From: Mytilus edulis
Taxonomy: Eukaryota; Mollusca; Bivalvia; Mytilida; Mytilidae
Assembly: GCF_963676685.1 (NCBI RefSeq)
Contig: NC_092348.1
Span: forward strand, 22,419,386-22,483,385
Direction: 5' to 3'
DNA length: 64,000 nt
Positions 28,070-39,900 of the stretch are shown here, piece by piece. Numbering within the stretch: the first letter of the stretch is position 1; every line of letters starts with the position of its first letter. Under the pieces are notes generated by a model. It saw only the letters and a list, made by a program, of their open reading frames with translations. It did no database searches and was not told the DNA's origin. Both the position numbers and the translations under genes were made by a program.

Positions 28070-29545
28070 TAAAAAGATATTGTATGTTTAGTAATCTCCT
28101 TAAACAAAAATCTTCTTGTTCAAAAATGAGTTTAACAAATATTTACTTTCTATATTCTACCGAAATATATTGTGCGAACGGGAATCGCCACGCTAATTCC
28201 ATTTCCATTCCTCTTTAGTTTGTTGTTCTATTAAACATGTATGATCTAAATTTAAGATAAAAAAAAAACACGTTGAATGTTGTAGTTGTTCTTTGTTTGT
28301 TATTTTTTCTTGATTAGTTAGTGGTTAGTGTGGTCATATATTGTTAGTGATTTCTATTTCCCTCTTTATGTATTGTTAAAATAATGCGACATTGCATGTT
28401 AGTTTTGCCTTGATGTCATTACATGTATAATGTATAATGGATGTTATGCTTTGTGCTTTCAGGTATTTTATTTAGGTTATTTTTCTGTTCTCAAATATGA
28501 ATGAATTAAAGATATTTTACTGTATTTTGTGCTCTTTACTGAAAGCCGAATATTTTAAAAAACAAGGATGTGTAAGACGCGAAACATTTGAAGATCTTTG
28601 TGACCTACAATTATAGATAAGCAAATACAAGGTCCAATTTGCTTGAAGTAGTTATAATTTAATAATGAATACAATGTAAACAGTAAAATCACAAAAATAC
28701 TGAACTCGGAGTAAAATTTAAAACGGATAGTTCCTAATCAAATGTCAAAATCAATAGCTGAAACACATCACAGGAATGGATAACAACTGTCAAGTTCCTG
28801 ACTTGGTACATGCATTTTCGTATGTAGAAAATAATGATTGAACGTGGTTTTATAGCCAGCTGAATCGCTTACTTTTATGACAGTCTCATTATATTGAGAA
28901 AGTTGCGTGAACAAAACAAACAGCCACAATAGGTGGAAAAATGACAAAAATAGGGGAACAGCAGTCAACATTGTATTATTATCTTCATTTTTTACATTTG
29001 GAAGTCAAAAAATTGCGAGCAAAAGGATCAAATATTTGCTTTGAAATCTATAAGGTTTTAAATATTTTGATTATAAAGAGCACATTGTAAATTTTTAACA
29101 CGATATTAAAGTATGTTTTAACGTTTTAATATGTTATTCATATTTAATAAGATTTACACCAATCGTATGCACCAGATGCACTTTCTGACAATAAATGTGT
29201 CGTCATTGATAGTCCTGGCCGATATATTTGAATGTCCAGAACCAAATGAAACGTCGAAAGAGAGAAATCTTTATTTAAAAACGATATTTTTTTAAAACTC
29301 TGAACAAGACCATTTCTCAAAAAGGTATCAACAGAAACAAAAGATGCAATTCTGATGTCAGTAGTCACTTCTTGAGGACTGACATAATTTATATGGCATA
29401 CTCTTTAGAAATAATTAAGAAAATTAAGTAGGGAAAGTTGAACGGAGTTAAACGTTGCTATTCTTATTAGTTTAAACTGTTACCTCATGTGTCTCATTTA
29501 TACAAAGAAAACAAAAAGTAAACGGACAATCAAAATTTATAAAGC
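28070..29545. other. Intron 2 of the HEPN gene, 3' part, with repeat C copy 2
   Basis: This intron runs from 33229 down to 28067. The 28683-28960 segment is a copy of repeat C, parallel to 10150-10430 (CTGACTTGGTACATGCATTT, TTTATGACAGTCTCATTATA). Nothing else was recognised. Confidence 0.6.
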
Positions 29546-29824
29546 AATTACAGTGAGTTGACTGTTAGTGTTGCTCTCCACCAATTGCAACTCATTCAAA
29601 ATTTTGACCAAATTGCAATTTGTTTTATTAAACCAAATTGTTCAACTGGTCAGAAAATTGAACAAATTGTTCAGTCAAAATGTGAAAGTGCAAGGTGATA
29701 AAATAAAATATACTTACAATCCTATAAGACTTTAACTCCACTTTAATGATGTTGTGACAAAAATTAGTTTATCAGTTTGTATAGTTATATTATATTCATT
29801 TCCATGCTGAAGGGGAACTGTTTA

Positions 29825-30220
29825 TTTTGAATTGCTATTAAATTGTCCAAACTAAGCTTTCATATAGTTTTTCTTTCTAAAAGTATTCTATATTTATAAG
29901 AATCAGATATCATTTTAAATAAAACATCATATATTCAGTAAAATATGTGTGAAATAACATTATGCTATTGATAAATTTTCAGGGGAGATAACCTAAAATA
30001 TTATTCTTTTGAATAAAGACTTTTTGAAAGAAAAGTTATTATCTCCCCCATGGAAACTTCCTACAAACATATATTGCAATTTTACACATATTTTACTGAA
30101 TATGAAATGTTTTAATTCACATAATGTCTGATTCTTATAAATATAGAATACTTTTTTGAATTGCTATTAAATTGTCCAAACTACGCTTTCATATAGTTTT
30201 TCTTTCTAAAAGTATTCTAT
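29825..30220. repeat. Palindromic element flanked by 65-bp direct repeats
   Basis: ATTCTATATTTATAAGAATC at 29886 pairs with its complement ending at 30151, over roughly 75-base arms. On both sides the sequence TTGAATTGCTATTAAATTGT continues for about 65 bases (29825-29885 and 30153-30219, one base different in the part compared). The direct repeats resemble a long target duplication or a tandem duplication. Confidence 0.65.
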
Positions 30221-30444
30221 CTATAATACTAAAATTACGAGGTCCAATTTGTCAGCCGTCATCACGTAAATACGACGAAAAAAAAAATTCAACTTTATAT
30301 ATAACTTATATAGTACAAAGGTGTAGATTAAAAATTACACCACTCCAGGCCCTTTTGTTTTCCACGTAATTAATATTGCCAATAATTAAGAAGTTCCGGG
30401 TCGAGTCCGATACCAATAGTATATTCACCTGTTACCGATTACCT

Positions 30445-31113
30445 TAGGTAGCAATACACAGTTAGAAGTTTAGTTTCGCATTATGGCCCCTGTGAATTTT
30501 TTAAATATGAAAGTTTTTGTACAATAAAATTGATTTTTAGATAATTGAAGAATAATATAGCCTTCTTAGTGGGTTTATATGAACATTTAGATTGATTTTA
30601 ACATGTTTTATAGGCCATTTCTATGATTGACAGTCCGTATTTTCCTATCCGTACCGTTCATAGGTCCATAAATTATTGTAGTGTTTATCAACAAAGATTT
30701 TGCGCTCGATCTTTTCAATTCAATTTTATGGAAAAACGAGCAGGAAAGCATATGATTTTTTTTGGACCACTTGATAGATATAAACCTATGGATTCAGGAA
30801 AGGTATCACTGTAATTCATTGAAATTTTCCTTTAGACCAAATTTTGGAGACTTTTGTGACATGTTCACCCCCCTTTTTTGCTATATTTTGTATCTAAGAA
30901 ATGCAGATTGTTGCCATGGTTACACCCAAAAGGGATTATATTTCACCCTTATGACCATAAGAAATCAAATCTATGGAAGATTTTCTTTCTACAAGTATAT
31001 ACATGCATAACACACATATAAAGCCTTCTTTGTTAGACAGGAGGGGAAAGAGGGTGTTTAAAAATTATGAGTGTCAATTTTAAGTTTTTTTCCTAACTGT
31101 GTATTGCTACCTT
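30445..31113. mobile_element. ~670 bp non-autonomous DNA element, copy 1
   Basis: The ends are AGGTAGCAATACACAGTTAG and its inverted complement CTAACTGTGTATTGCTACCT. Internal sequence is nearly identical to copy 2 (31852-32521). Short frames inside (30623-30814, 30762-31010) are preserved in both copies only because the copies are recent, and show no protein family. Confidence 0.8.
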
Positions 31114-31851
31114 ATGGCATTTGACAAAGCAAATAATTGCTTTTTTTTTAGACAAACATACCACAAAACTATTGATATTTATGTTATAGATACAATTCTA
31201 AGGGAGAAACAACCTTTAGTATGACAATATATGTTAGTTTTGTTGTTTATTGTCCTTAGCAACCAATATAGACATTTTGGCACAAAGACTTGGTTCCGTT
31301 ATACATTGATACTTTATTGGCTACCCCTTGGAAAAGAAGATTGCGCGTTATGTAGAAACCTTAGAAGGGAACGCTTTATATTTTTTCATGCGACTAAATC
31401 AAATTTATTATTTTAGCAAGTATAAAGTCACAATTTAGCATGAATTAAGCCTAAATTTTTTCCCGCTGTTATAAATAAATTCAGTATTTACCAAATTTTA
31501 GCCAAGGCTTTGGTATGGTAATACACAACAAAATTGACATTCTAGAGCCTTAAAATAGCTTTAACTTGTAAAAGTTGTCTACTGTTAAGGTTAATTTAAG
31601 TTTTTAAACAAGAAAAGACAGGGTTAGAAGGTATAGTTTTAGAAAATTGACTAAAAAAGGAGAAAATGCACTTTGACATGGCATGTTTCATAAAATCACT
31701 TTTTTGTTGCATTTCAGTGTCAACTGCTAACCTTCATAAAATATTTATTTCTGAACCGATTTTCAAAACTAGCAGGCGAAAATGCTCGTTTTAACTAGTA
31801 GAAAACAGAAAACCATTTAAAGTGGAATTGGGAAAAAAAATGTTAATCCTT

Positions 31852-32521
31852 AAGGTAGCAATACACAGTTAGAACTTTAGTTTCGCATTATGGCCCCTGT
31901 GAATTTTTTAAATATGAAAGTTTTTGTACAATAAAATTGATTTTTAGATAATTGAAGAATAATATAGCCTTCTTAGTGGGTTTATATGAACATTTAGATT
32001 GATTTTAACATGTTTTATAGGCCATTTCTATGATTGACAGTCCGTATTTTCCTATCCGTACCGTTCATAGGTCCATAAATTATTGTAGTGTTTATCAACA
32101 AAGATTTTGCGCTCGATCTTTTCAATTCAATTTTATGGAAAAACGAGCAGGAAAGCATATGATTTTTTTTGGACCACTTGATAAATATAAACCTATGGAT
32201 TCAGGAAAGGTATCACTGTAATTCATTGAAATTTTCCTTTAGACCAAATTTTGGAGACTTTTGTGACATGTTCACCCCCCTTTTTTGCTATATTTTGTAT
32301 CTAAGAAATGCAGATTGTTGCCATGGTTACACCCAAAAGGGATTATATTTCACCCTTATGACCATAAGAAATCAAATCTATGGAAGATTTTCTTTCTACA
32401 AGTATATACATGCATAACACACATATAAAGCCTTCTTTGTTAGACAGGAGGGGAAAGAGGGTGTTTAAAAATTATGAGTGTCAATTTTAAGTTTTTTTCC
32501 TAACTGTGTATTGCTACCTTA
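31852..32521. mobile_element. ~670 bp non-autonomous DNA element, copy 2
   Basis: Same terminal inverted repeats and interior as copy 1, in the same orientation. The differences noticed are single substitutions (for example near 31874 and 32182). Flanks are TTAA on the left and TTAT on the right, so the target preference may be TTA or TTAA, unresolved. Confidence 0.8.
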
Positions 32522-33229
32522 TCTGTACGTCCCGCATCTGACAGGCGCACCACCAAACGGTGTATTCAGGATTAATATGTTATATTGTATTACACGGGTC
32601 ATAATCACATGGTTGACACTACTTAATTGTCAAATTGTTACCTATTGTAGTAGTTTAATCAGTTACACTTCCTAAGATAACAATATGAATACTAAAAATC
32701 TGGACTAAAATAATGCGTATAGGTACAGTTTTCAATTTGTTAGCGGGCATGACGTAAAACAGCGAATCAAAGAATTCAACTTTATTTATGACTAATATAG
32801 GACAATGCTGTTGACGGGGTGTGTTCTAGTATTTATAAGAATCAGACAAACTGATAAACTAATTTTGTCACAACATCATTAAAGTGGAGTTAAAGTCTTA
32901 TAGGATTGTAAGTATGTTTTATTTTATCACCTTGCACTTTCATGACTTGGCTGTGGTTTTCTACAGCAGTTGGTTCAAATTTCTGACCAGTTGAACAATT
33001 TGATTTTAAAAAACAAATTGCAATTGGGTCAAAATTTTGAATGAGTTGCAATTGGTGGAGAGCAACACTTACAGTCAACTCACTGTAAAAAAAAAATGGC
33101 AAAAAAATAGAAACAACAGTCTTCAAGACAATACTCAGAAAAACTAAGGATTGAATTATTCGATTCGGGTTAGAACTTTTGTTTTCACAAATGGCATTCG
33201 TCGTGTTTCTCTTCGGAAAAAAAATATAC

Positions 33230-33365
33230 CTTTTTGTTCTTCAAGTCTTCTAAATACCTCGGATATCATTGCATGCATTGCTTCAGTTTTCTCTGCTAAA
33301 TTCCTGTTTTGCTGTTCTAATAATTTAGACGTTCGTTTTTGCTCCTCTATAAATTCTTCGAGAAT
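33230..33365 (-). CDS. HEPN/DZIP3-like gene, exon 2 (coiled coil, 136 bp)
   Basis: Follows a TTTACAG acceptor and ends at a GTATAT donor. In phase 0 with exon 1 it gives ILEEFIEEQKRTSKLLEQQN followed by RNLAEKTEAMHAMI and SEVFRRLEEQK, a clear coiled coil. The leftover base completes an alanine codon with exon 3. Phase agreement across all four exons supports the model. Confidence 0.78.
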
Positions 33366-33369
33366 CTGT

Positions 33370-34415
33370 AAAGATTATCAGTATATACACATGTGAAGTT
33401 TAACCTATTTCTAGTGCGTGTATGTTTTTTTAGTATGAACGCTTGTAATGAATAAATCCTTATAAAATGTGCGATTTATTCAACGATACAAATCGTATAT
33501 TAAGAAATGTCTCCAGGATCGTTCATTACAAAAAACATACTTTTGGACCATTGTTCCTTCAATTCACATCCGGCTCCATACTTCAAGTGTCATAATTTAG
33601 ATGGCCACGTACTAATCTTTATACAGCTGGTTGATTATCAACCAAAAAGTTGTAGGTACATGTTTTTAGATAAGCTGTACGCTTTTTTTTGTATCTTATT
33701 AATGGATTTTAGACATTTGAACGTCGGTAAAAAAACCTGTTGTCTCCAAGTATTAACAGTGTAGTCGATTATGTAAAAAATGTTTAGTCACATCTTCGAT
33801 GGTTACTAATGCTTACAGAACCATGAGAAAAAAGAATAACAAATAGGAAAAGGTAGCCGGAAAAAATCGGTATCATGTGGCAATATTTGGGTTCTAGAAT
33901 TCTAATATCAAAAAGAATTCAAATGTCTAACATATTATTTTTCTGATGCGTCCGTCATATTTTTGTCGATATATTGCCATGGATCTTTTTAATTTTCTTA
34001 CAATTAAAAATCGCCTGAAGAATTATACTTTGAAAAGAACATATTTATCAATGAATCGTTCGAAAGGACTGTTTTGCATATTAGTATACAATTTCACCAA
34101 AAGCTGTATATAAATTGGCCATGTTTCTGACGTCGTAGAAATATTCCAGCTAACATTTATTCACTAAATGTAAAAACACATGCAATTTTATTATTTAGCC
34201 CTTAGGCAAAATTTACCACAAATTTGTACCAATTAAGATATGATACGAGGCGATCACTAACTTGATTCCTGACTTGGAAAAGGCACATGACCACGTAGGA
34301 TTTTAAGATCATAACCATATTGATTGATACAAAAACAAGAGATGAACATATTAATACAAATAGAAGAATAGCATAGAGAAATCACTCTGTTACTTTAAGA
34401 AATCTTTGAAAATTA
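33370..34415. other. Intron 1 (coding) of the HEPN gene
   Basis: Nothing recognised beyond AT-rich intronic sequence. An open frame at 33507-33764 has no recognisable similarity. Confidence 0.5.
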
Positions 34416-34418
34416 TAC

Positions 34419-35124
34419 CTGACGGATATTGTCGTTGTTGTTCTTTTTGAGGTCTTTGTTGATAATTGTCAAGAGATCGCTGTCTTTGAAAGTAGAAATT
34501 TTTTCTTTTGTCATTTTTAGAAACATCGGACCTACAACATCTGCTATATTCAATAGTGATCCTTCAACCAAAGACAATTTTTGATCATATTCAGATTTCG
34601 ATATTTTATCACTCGGCGAATGCGCAATAAGATTTCTTGTTTCTTTAATATCTTTTATCCATTTTGGATTTCCAGATATTGACCTAGGTGGGCAACACGA
34701 AGTCAATACAGCAGACATAAGTGATATATCCATAAAATCAACAGAAGTGGTTCGCTTTGCCGAAATACTACATAGGCAGATTTGTTTTCTCTGAGGTCCT
34801 TTTGTTCTTTTATGACCATGAATTTCTTTACTTTCGTCTGTTTCAAACAATAAATCAAACTGACTAGGAGTAAGACGACTTATTTGCTTAGTTTCCCCCG
34901 GAGAACGTGTCTTACATTCACAGCATTCAGTACAAGGATGTATATATTGATGAACTAAGGTATGTTTATGGTTGTCTAAAAACATAAAAAATTCCACCGA
35001 GTTTAAAACTTTAAACTCAAAGTAAAGGTGTAGCGTTTCTGTGACTGGTCCAGTGATAAATGTCAAAAGCCTTATAAAATTCTCTTTTGTTTTCTCTTCA
35101 CCCTCTGCCATTTTGCTTAAAACT
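34419..35124 (-). CDS. HEPN-domain (DZIP3-like) protein, exon 1 of coding region (231 codons)
   Basis: The ATG is at 35111 after a short leader that begins at a TCTCTCTTGCAG acceptor, so an upstream non-coding exon exists. The donor is CAG|GTATAA at 34418. Residues about 130-215 contain DISLMSAVLTSCCPP and KETRNLIAHSPSDKISKSEY. RNLIAH fits the R-x4-H motif of HEPN domains and the surrounding helices match the DZIP3-like HEPN family expanded in molluscs. Cysteines at about 60-70 (CTECCECK) may bind metal. HEPN proteins are commonly RNA-binding or RNase-related. The four exons together give 414 aa. The function of this gene is unknown. Confidence 0.75.
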
Positions 35125-35473
35125 CTGCAAGAGAGAAATACCTAAGTTATAAACAAAAGGAATAACGTCTAATACAAAACATGCTTCACGCAAATACAGC
35201 TTACATGTATATTAGATTTGTTCCTATTTTTAGCAGAGGTAGATTCATTTAAGGTATGCTGATTTCGTTCGTCAAAAGGCTATTCATTTTCTCCTTCTTT
35301 TCAGGAAAACTGACCGAGCAGTTATTCGAAAATATACTCCTCGAAATAATGTACTCATTCTTGGTTATTCGTTAATTGAAGTGTTATAAATTAAGCCTTT
35401 ATTTTTATCGTTTGTATTGTTTCACATTGGTGCCTTTTTATGGGTGACTATTAGTTATGGGGTTTTCTCACAG

Positions 35474-35642
35474 TAAAATTGAGAATGGAAATGGGGAATG
35501 TGTCAAAGAGACAACAACCCGAGCAAATAAAAAACAACAGCAGAGGGTCACCAACAGGTCTTCAATGTAGCGAGAAATTCTCGCACCCGGAGGCGTCCTT
35601 CAGCTGGCCCCTAAACAAATATATACTAGTCCAGTGATAATG
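35474..35642. repeat. Dispersed repeat D, copy 1
   Basis: GAATGGAAATGGGGAATGTG through GGCCCCTAAACAAATATATA. Closely matches 60721-60907, and its first ~45 bases recur at 44187-44232. Mussel-type high-copy repeat. Confidence 0.75.
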
Positions 35643-35644
35643 AA

Positions 35645-37090
35645 ACATACCGTACGAATAGTGTCATATATCCACATCATTTGACGTCTTGTTAATAGTT
35701 GTTAATCATGTGATAGCTCTATATTTTTTCTCTCTTTTTTATTGTTTTATACCAAGAATAAAAGTACTGGTAAACAAAAATAAACATACACGTTTCTATG
35801 AATGTGGTTTCCATATGTTTTATGCAATACAATACATATATAAAAAAGAAGATGTGGTATGATTGCCAATGAGACAACTATCCACAAAAGACCAAAATGA
35901 CACAGACATTAACAACATAGTTTTAAATTGTTAATCGCATGGTTGTGATCAAATTAAGCGAAATAGGTATCATGAGAGCTCTATTGGACTATGGAATTGT
36001 CTCATTTAAGTCCTTATCATTTTGCAATAATCTAACAATAAAAATACTTATACTTATACAAATCTTAATCATCGTATCATGAAAAAATATTGTTAGTGAA
36101 ACTACAAATTGCAATAAATATTAAAAACGGCATGTGCGACTCAAATGCAGAATGTAAAATGGCAGGTTCTTATTATCTTATAAACAGTCATTTTTTAATT
36201 GAGAATATACAGAATAGTCACCACAGAGTATGCTTTTCTATGAAATTACACTGATTCACGACATAATAAAAGGATACATCTCATGACAAAAATACATGTT
36301 TATTGTTGTCTTTCACCGTTCCAAAAAAAAAGAAGGAAAATGAACAACAGAGAAATCGTCAGTTTTGTTTTGAGTTTTGAGTTACAATTAAAAAAATGAT
36401 AAACGATGGTCGCAGGAATCAAACATCATAACATTACACAATGCAAAGATAACTTTAGCCAGATTTGGTCCAATTTATTTGCTTTGTTTTGTACTCTTCA
36501 GACTCGTTATTGGTTTTTTTTAATCGTTTCGAGCGTCACTAAAGAGTCTTCCGTGCACTAAAAGAGCGTTTGGCATGTTTAATCATAAACTGTCAACCAA
36601 CGGATGATGATAGCACTTGTAGTACACAAGTGGTAAAAAACTGAATATGTAATTTGGATATATATTTGAAATTATCAAAATGATTTATTGTGTATGCTGA
36701 ATAAATAAATAAATACATATTTTTTTTATTATAATGTCACATATTGATTGGAATTTTTTTTTTTTTTATCATATCACAGTATTCAATAAACCAAACAACA
36801 CTCATTCATTAATTTGACTTATGAGACACCAAACACCTGCTTTTTAAATATCAATTTAGTTTTTAAAAAGATTCATGATATCATCATTTTAATAAATTTG
36901 AAAGCAGAAATATTTTGAGCAAAACTAAAAAATTTGAAGTGAATTTTATTTAAAAAAAGATATATAAATATATATCAAATTATTCTAAATTCTATGTTAT
37001 TTCATCATGAAATTAACAATTTGCATTGTTTAATATAAAATATCAAAAATAATTCATAGTTAAAAAATTGTTGTGAAGTCATGATATTGT
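35645..37090. other. Intergenic, repeats only
   Basis: Holds another AATGAGACAA-family repeat (35845-36000, GGTATGATTGCCAATGAGAC) and AT-rich sequence. No gene was recognised. Confidence 0.45.
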
Positions 37091-37097
37091 TTTACCG

Positions 37098-37280
37098 GTT
37101 TTTATTTCAGTGATTGGACTATCATTTACCTGTAAGAAACCATTATGTAACCTTTAGCTCTCCAATATTTTTAAGAATAGCTAGTAGCTATATCCTCTTT
37201 CTAAAAAATATTGGACAACTAAAGGTAGCATAACTGATTCTTACAGATAAATGAAAGTTTAATCAATGAAATAAAAAGAT
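37098..37280. repeat. Long imperfect hairpin, ~80-base arms
   Basis: GTAACCTTTAGCTCTCCAAT on the left pairs with ATTGGACAACTAAAGGTAGC on the right. Pairing extends outwards through TTACCTGTAAGAA and TTCTTACAGATAAATG, and further to TTTTTATTTCA and TGAAATAAAAA. A short loop of about 35 bases lies around 37173-37205. Candidate foldback MITE or a source of hairpin RNA. Confidence 0.7.
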
Positions 37281-37289
37281 CTTTTAATT

Positions 37290-38075
37290 ATCTCAATTGT
37301 TTTAATTATGTAAACAAAAATACAACCAACGAACAAATGACAATTAAAAAAAACATTTTATTAAAGTCACCTTCCAATACAATAATTTAATCACTCACCA
37401 AAGCGGTTTCTTGAGGAAAAAATCACTTTTAAGATTTTTAACACTTTGGGAATTGTCAATGTATTTCTAATATTCGAACAAGAATTTAAAAGAAAATGTT
37501 TTTTCAGATTCAACACTATGAAAGGAACAAAATTTATTTAGTTTATTTCCTAATGCTGTAGGCGGCTCGTCTTAATGGCTTACAGGAGAGAACTGGCGTG
37601 GAACAAGGCTATACCATGTCTGTACGAGTGTGGTATTATTTGAAAACCGTAAGTCTCGGTCATAATATACTGTCAATCGGTGCCAAATATTTGTTGTCAT
37701 TAGTAATTCTCTTCATCAAGAACATGAGTTAATCACAATAATTTTCAAAAATATTTGTCAATATCAATATAGGTTGAAATTATAAAAATATTGAAATCGA
37801 TGGAATTATCTTAATACACGTATTCTAAAAACTATAGTTATATCTGAGGTGCAGTTTGAAGTAAAACTCTCTTCGTATTCCTTGGAATATTTCTGCTTAA
37901 TTAGCGTATTAAAATAATTTATATCATAAGACGTTATTCGAATTCAAAAGTTCTTATTTCATCAATGAATTTTGTTAGGAAAGTTATTAGTTTGATCTCG
38001 TATGTATCCCGCGACCGTGTATTTACCGTTAATTACAAAAATACAAAAAAGGTACAAACTAGTATGACCTTGATC
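37290..38075. other. Intergenic, nothing recognised
   Basis: AT-rich sequence without supported open frames, promoters or repeats visible by eye. Confidence 0.4.
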
Positions 38076-38078
38076 GGG

Positions 38079-38290
38079 TATTACAATAAAAGAGGGACGA
38101 AAGATATCAAAGGGACAGTCAAACTCATAAATCTAAAATAAACTGACAACGCCATGGCTAAAAATGACGACAAACAGACAAACAATAGTACACATGACAC
38201 AACATAGAAAACTAAAGAATAAACAACACGAACCCCACCAAAAAGTAGGGGTGATCTCAGGTGCTCCGGAAGGGTAGGTCACATTCATGA
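38079..38290. repeat. Dispersed repeat B, copy 1
   Basis: Contains GGGACAGTCAAACTCATAAA, TGACAACGCCATGGCTAAAA, ACAATAGTACACATGACACA and GTGCTCCGGAAGGGTA. An inverted copy is at about 39560-39784 and a third, direct and cut by the window end, at 63862-64000. Confidence 0.75.
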
Positions 38291-38308
38291 AAGGGAAGGG
38301 GATTGTAT

Positions 38309-38705
38309 TTACGACGTAATGAACATATCCGATATCATTTGTGAAACGGTTTTTCCATAACGGTCAATTAACTCGTGATGGCGTCCGTAAAATTTACGAA
38401 GGGATGATTTCAACTTCACCATTTGGAACTCTTGGTTTAATAGCCTCCTTGTGAGCAGTAACCCTCTAACAAGAAAATCATGATAGGAAATGCAAGCACG
38501 AGAATATCGTATCAATTGGGAGATATATACCCCGTATGCAGGTGCTGCTGGAATGTTGCTACTTAGAAATGGAAAGTTCACAATTGGAAAGCTGAAATCA
38601 TCACTTTTGTGGTAAAGTTTTGTTTTCAACCGACCCTCATTGTCAATTTCTAGATGTAAGTCAAGATATGAGGCCGACTTAACTGTATCTGTTGTATCCT
38701 TTATC
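38309..38705 (-). pseudogene. C-terminal fragment of a retroelement reverse transcriptase protein
   Basis: Minus-strand frame with SYLDLHLEIDNEGRL, VNFPFLSSNIPAAPAYGVYI and LKSSLRKFYGRHHELIDRYG. This region I recognise as the tail of an RT-bearing retroelement widespread in molluscs and amphioxus. The catalytic part is missing. It lies beside repeat B copy 1, which is probably the 3' end of the same element. A second degenerate relative is at 59353-59631. Confidence 0.65.
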
Positions 38706-38712
38706 TCTACAT

Positions 38713-39307
38713 TTAAGGTAGATCATAAGTAAATGTTTTTTGAGACAGAATTTTCTTATAATTTGCCAAAATGAAGATTTTACTATGCTTGTTTCAAAAA
38801 AATAATAAAAAGTATGGGTCACCGTGCTATTTTTCAAGCTATAAGTCGTTGAAAATTGCCTAAATTTGGTTAGTTTGTTCATGAAAAAACACATAAGAGT
38901 GCATAAAAAAATTTCTATGAGATAGAATTTTGAAATAAATTGTGAGAAGATAGGTTTCATAATATGTTTTAAGAAAATAAAAATAAAGCATGGTGTCACC
39001 GAACTTGTTTTCTTGCCACAAGTTAAAATAAAAAAATCCCTATTAGCCCAGTATACATTTTGTACTAAAAGAGTTGTCTCCCCTTAAATGGCTCATTTAA
39101 AAAACATGATTTTAAAAACCAAAAAAGTTGATATTTGTTAAAATATTTTGAATAATACAATAAATTAACACGTTTTCGTACGTTAACAGTCTAACCATTC
39201 AATTGCAAATCTGTTTCCAAATTTGCTGAATTTGGCAAATAACTAGACCGATTTTGTACTCTGATTGTACAATCCAAGATGGCGGTATACCATGAATCTA
39301 CCTTTAA
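38713..39307. mobile_element. Candidate ~595 bp MITE
   Basis: Left end TTTAAGGTAGATCAT, right end ATGAATCTACCTTTAAA. The ends are inverted complements over about 15 bases with one gap. The interior is A/T-rich with two GGTCACC/GTGTCACCG blocks. End structure resembles the AAGGTAGC elements at 30445 and 31852, so they may be distant relatives. Confidence 0.5.
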
Positions 39308-39317
39308 ACAATTAATT

Positions 39318-39900
39318 TAGTTTGTAACCCGGATTTGTTTTCACTTAACCGATTTATGAATAGTGAACAGCTTGTGGAATACTACTGTTGCTTTATTCAT
39401 CAAGCTTTTCAATAACAAATAAATGATATTCCCGAGTTATTTAGCAGAGACAATAAAGTTATCAAAGGTACCAGACTTATTTTTTTACGCCATACGCGCG
39501 TTTCGTCTACATAAGACTCACCAGTGACGCTCAGATCAAAATAGTTAGATAACATAAGCAACACGACGGGTGCCAAATGTGGAGCAGGATCTGCTTAACC
39601 TTCTGGAGTACCTGAGGTCAACCCAAGTTTTCGGTGGGATTCGTGTTGCTTAGTCGTTAGTTTTCTATTGTGTCTTATGTACTATTATTTGTCTGTGTGT
39701 CTTTTTATTTTTAGCCATGGCGTTGTCAGTTTATTTTTTATCTATGAGTTGACTGTCCCTCTGGTATCTTTCGTCCCTCTTTTAGAAGGCCAAACAAGTA
39801 TAAAGTGGAAAACATTGGGTACCCAAAATTCCAAAAAGTGGTGCCAAATACGGCTAAGGTAATATATGCCTGGGATAAGATATTTTTTTATTTTTTTATT
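39318..39900. repeat. Nested repeats: block shared with 7846, repeat A interrupted by inverted repeat B
   Basis: 39318-39390 matches 7846-7900. Repeat A runs 39455-39555 (TTATCAAAGGTACCAGACTT onwards). It is interrupted by an inverted copy of repeat B (39560-39784, GCCATGGCGTTGTCAGTTTA) and resumes with GGCCAAACAAGTATAAAG at 39788. The interruption lies within a few bases of the position where the Polinton interrupts its repeat A copy. Confidence 0.65.

Larger units (their letters stand above)
29551..33085. mobile_element. 3.5 kb inverted-repeat-bounded composite element, TA-flanked
   Basis: Arms 29551-29780 and 32847-33085 are inverted copies beginning CAGTGAGTTGACTGT. Each is flanked by TA, as for Tc1/mariner (IS630-type) elements. 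No transposase was seen inside. The interior holds a palindrome (29886-30151), a 65-base direct duplication, two copies of a ~670 bp element and fragments of another dispersed repeat (30222-30440, 32523-32830). Likely a nest of non-autonomous elements. Confidence 0.65.

Noticed and set aside
30623-32417. Pairs of identical frames (63 and 82 codons) as duplicated genes
   Set aside because: They lie inside two recent copies of a 670-bp non-autonomous element and have no protein-like features.
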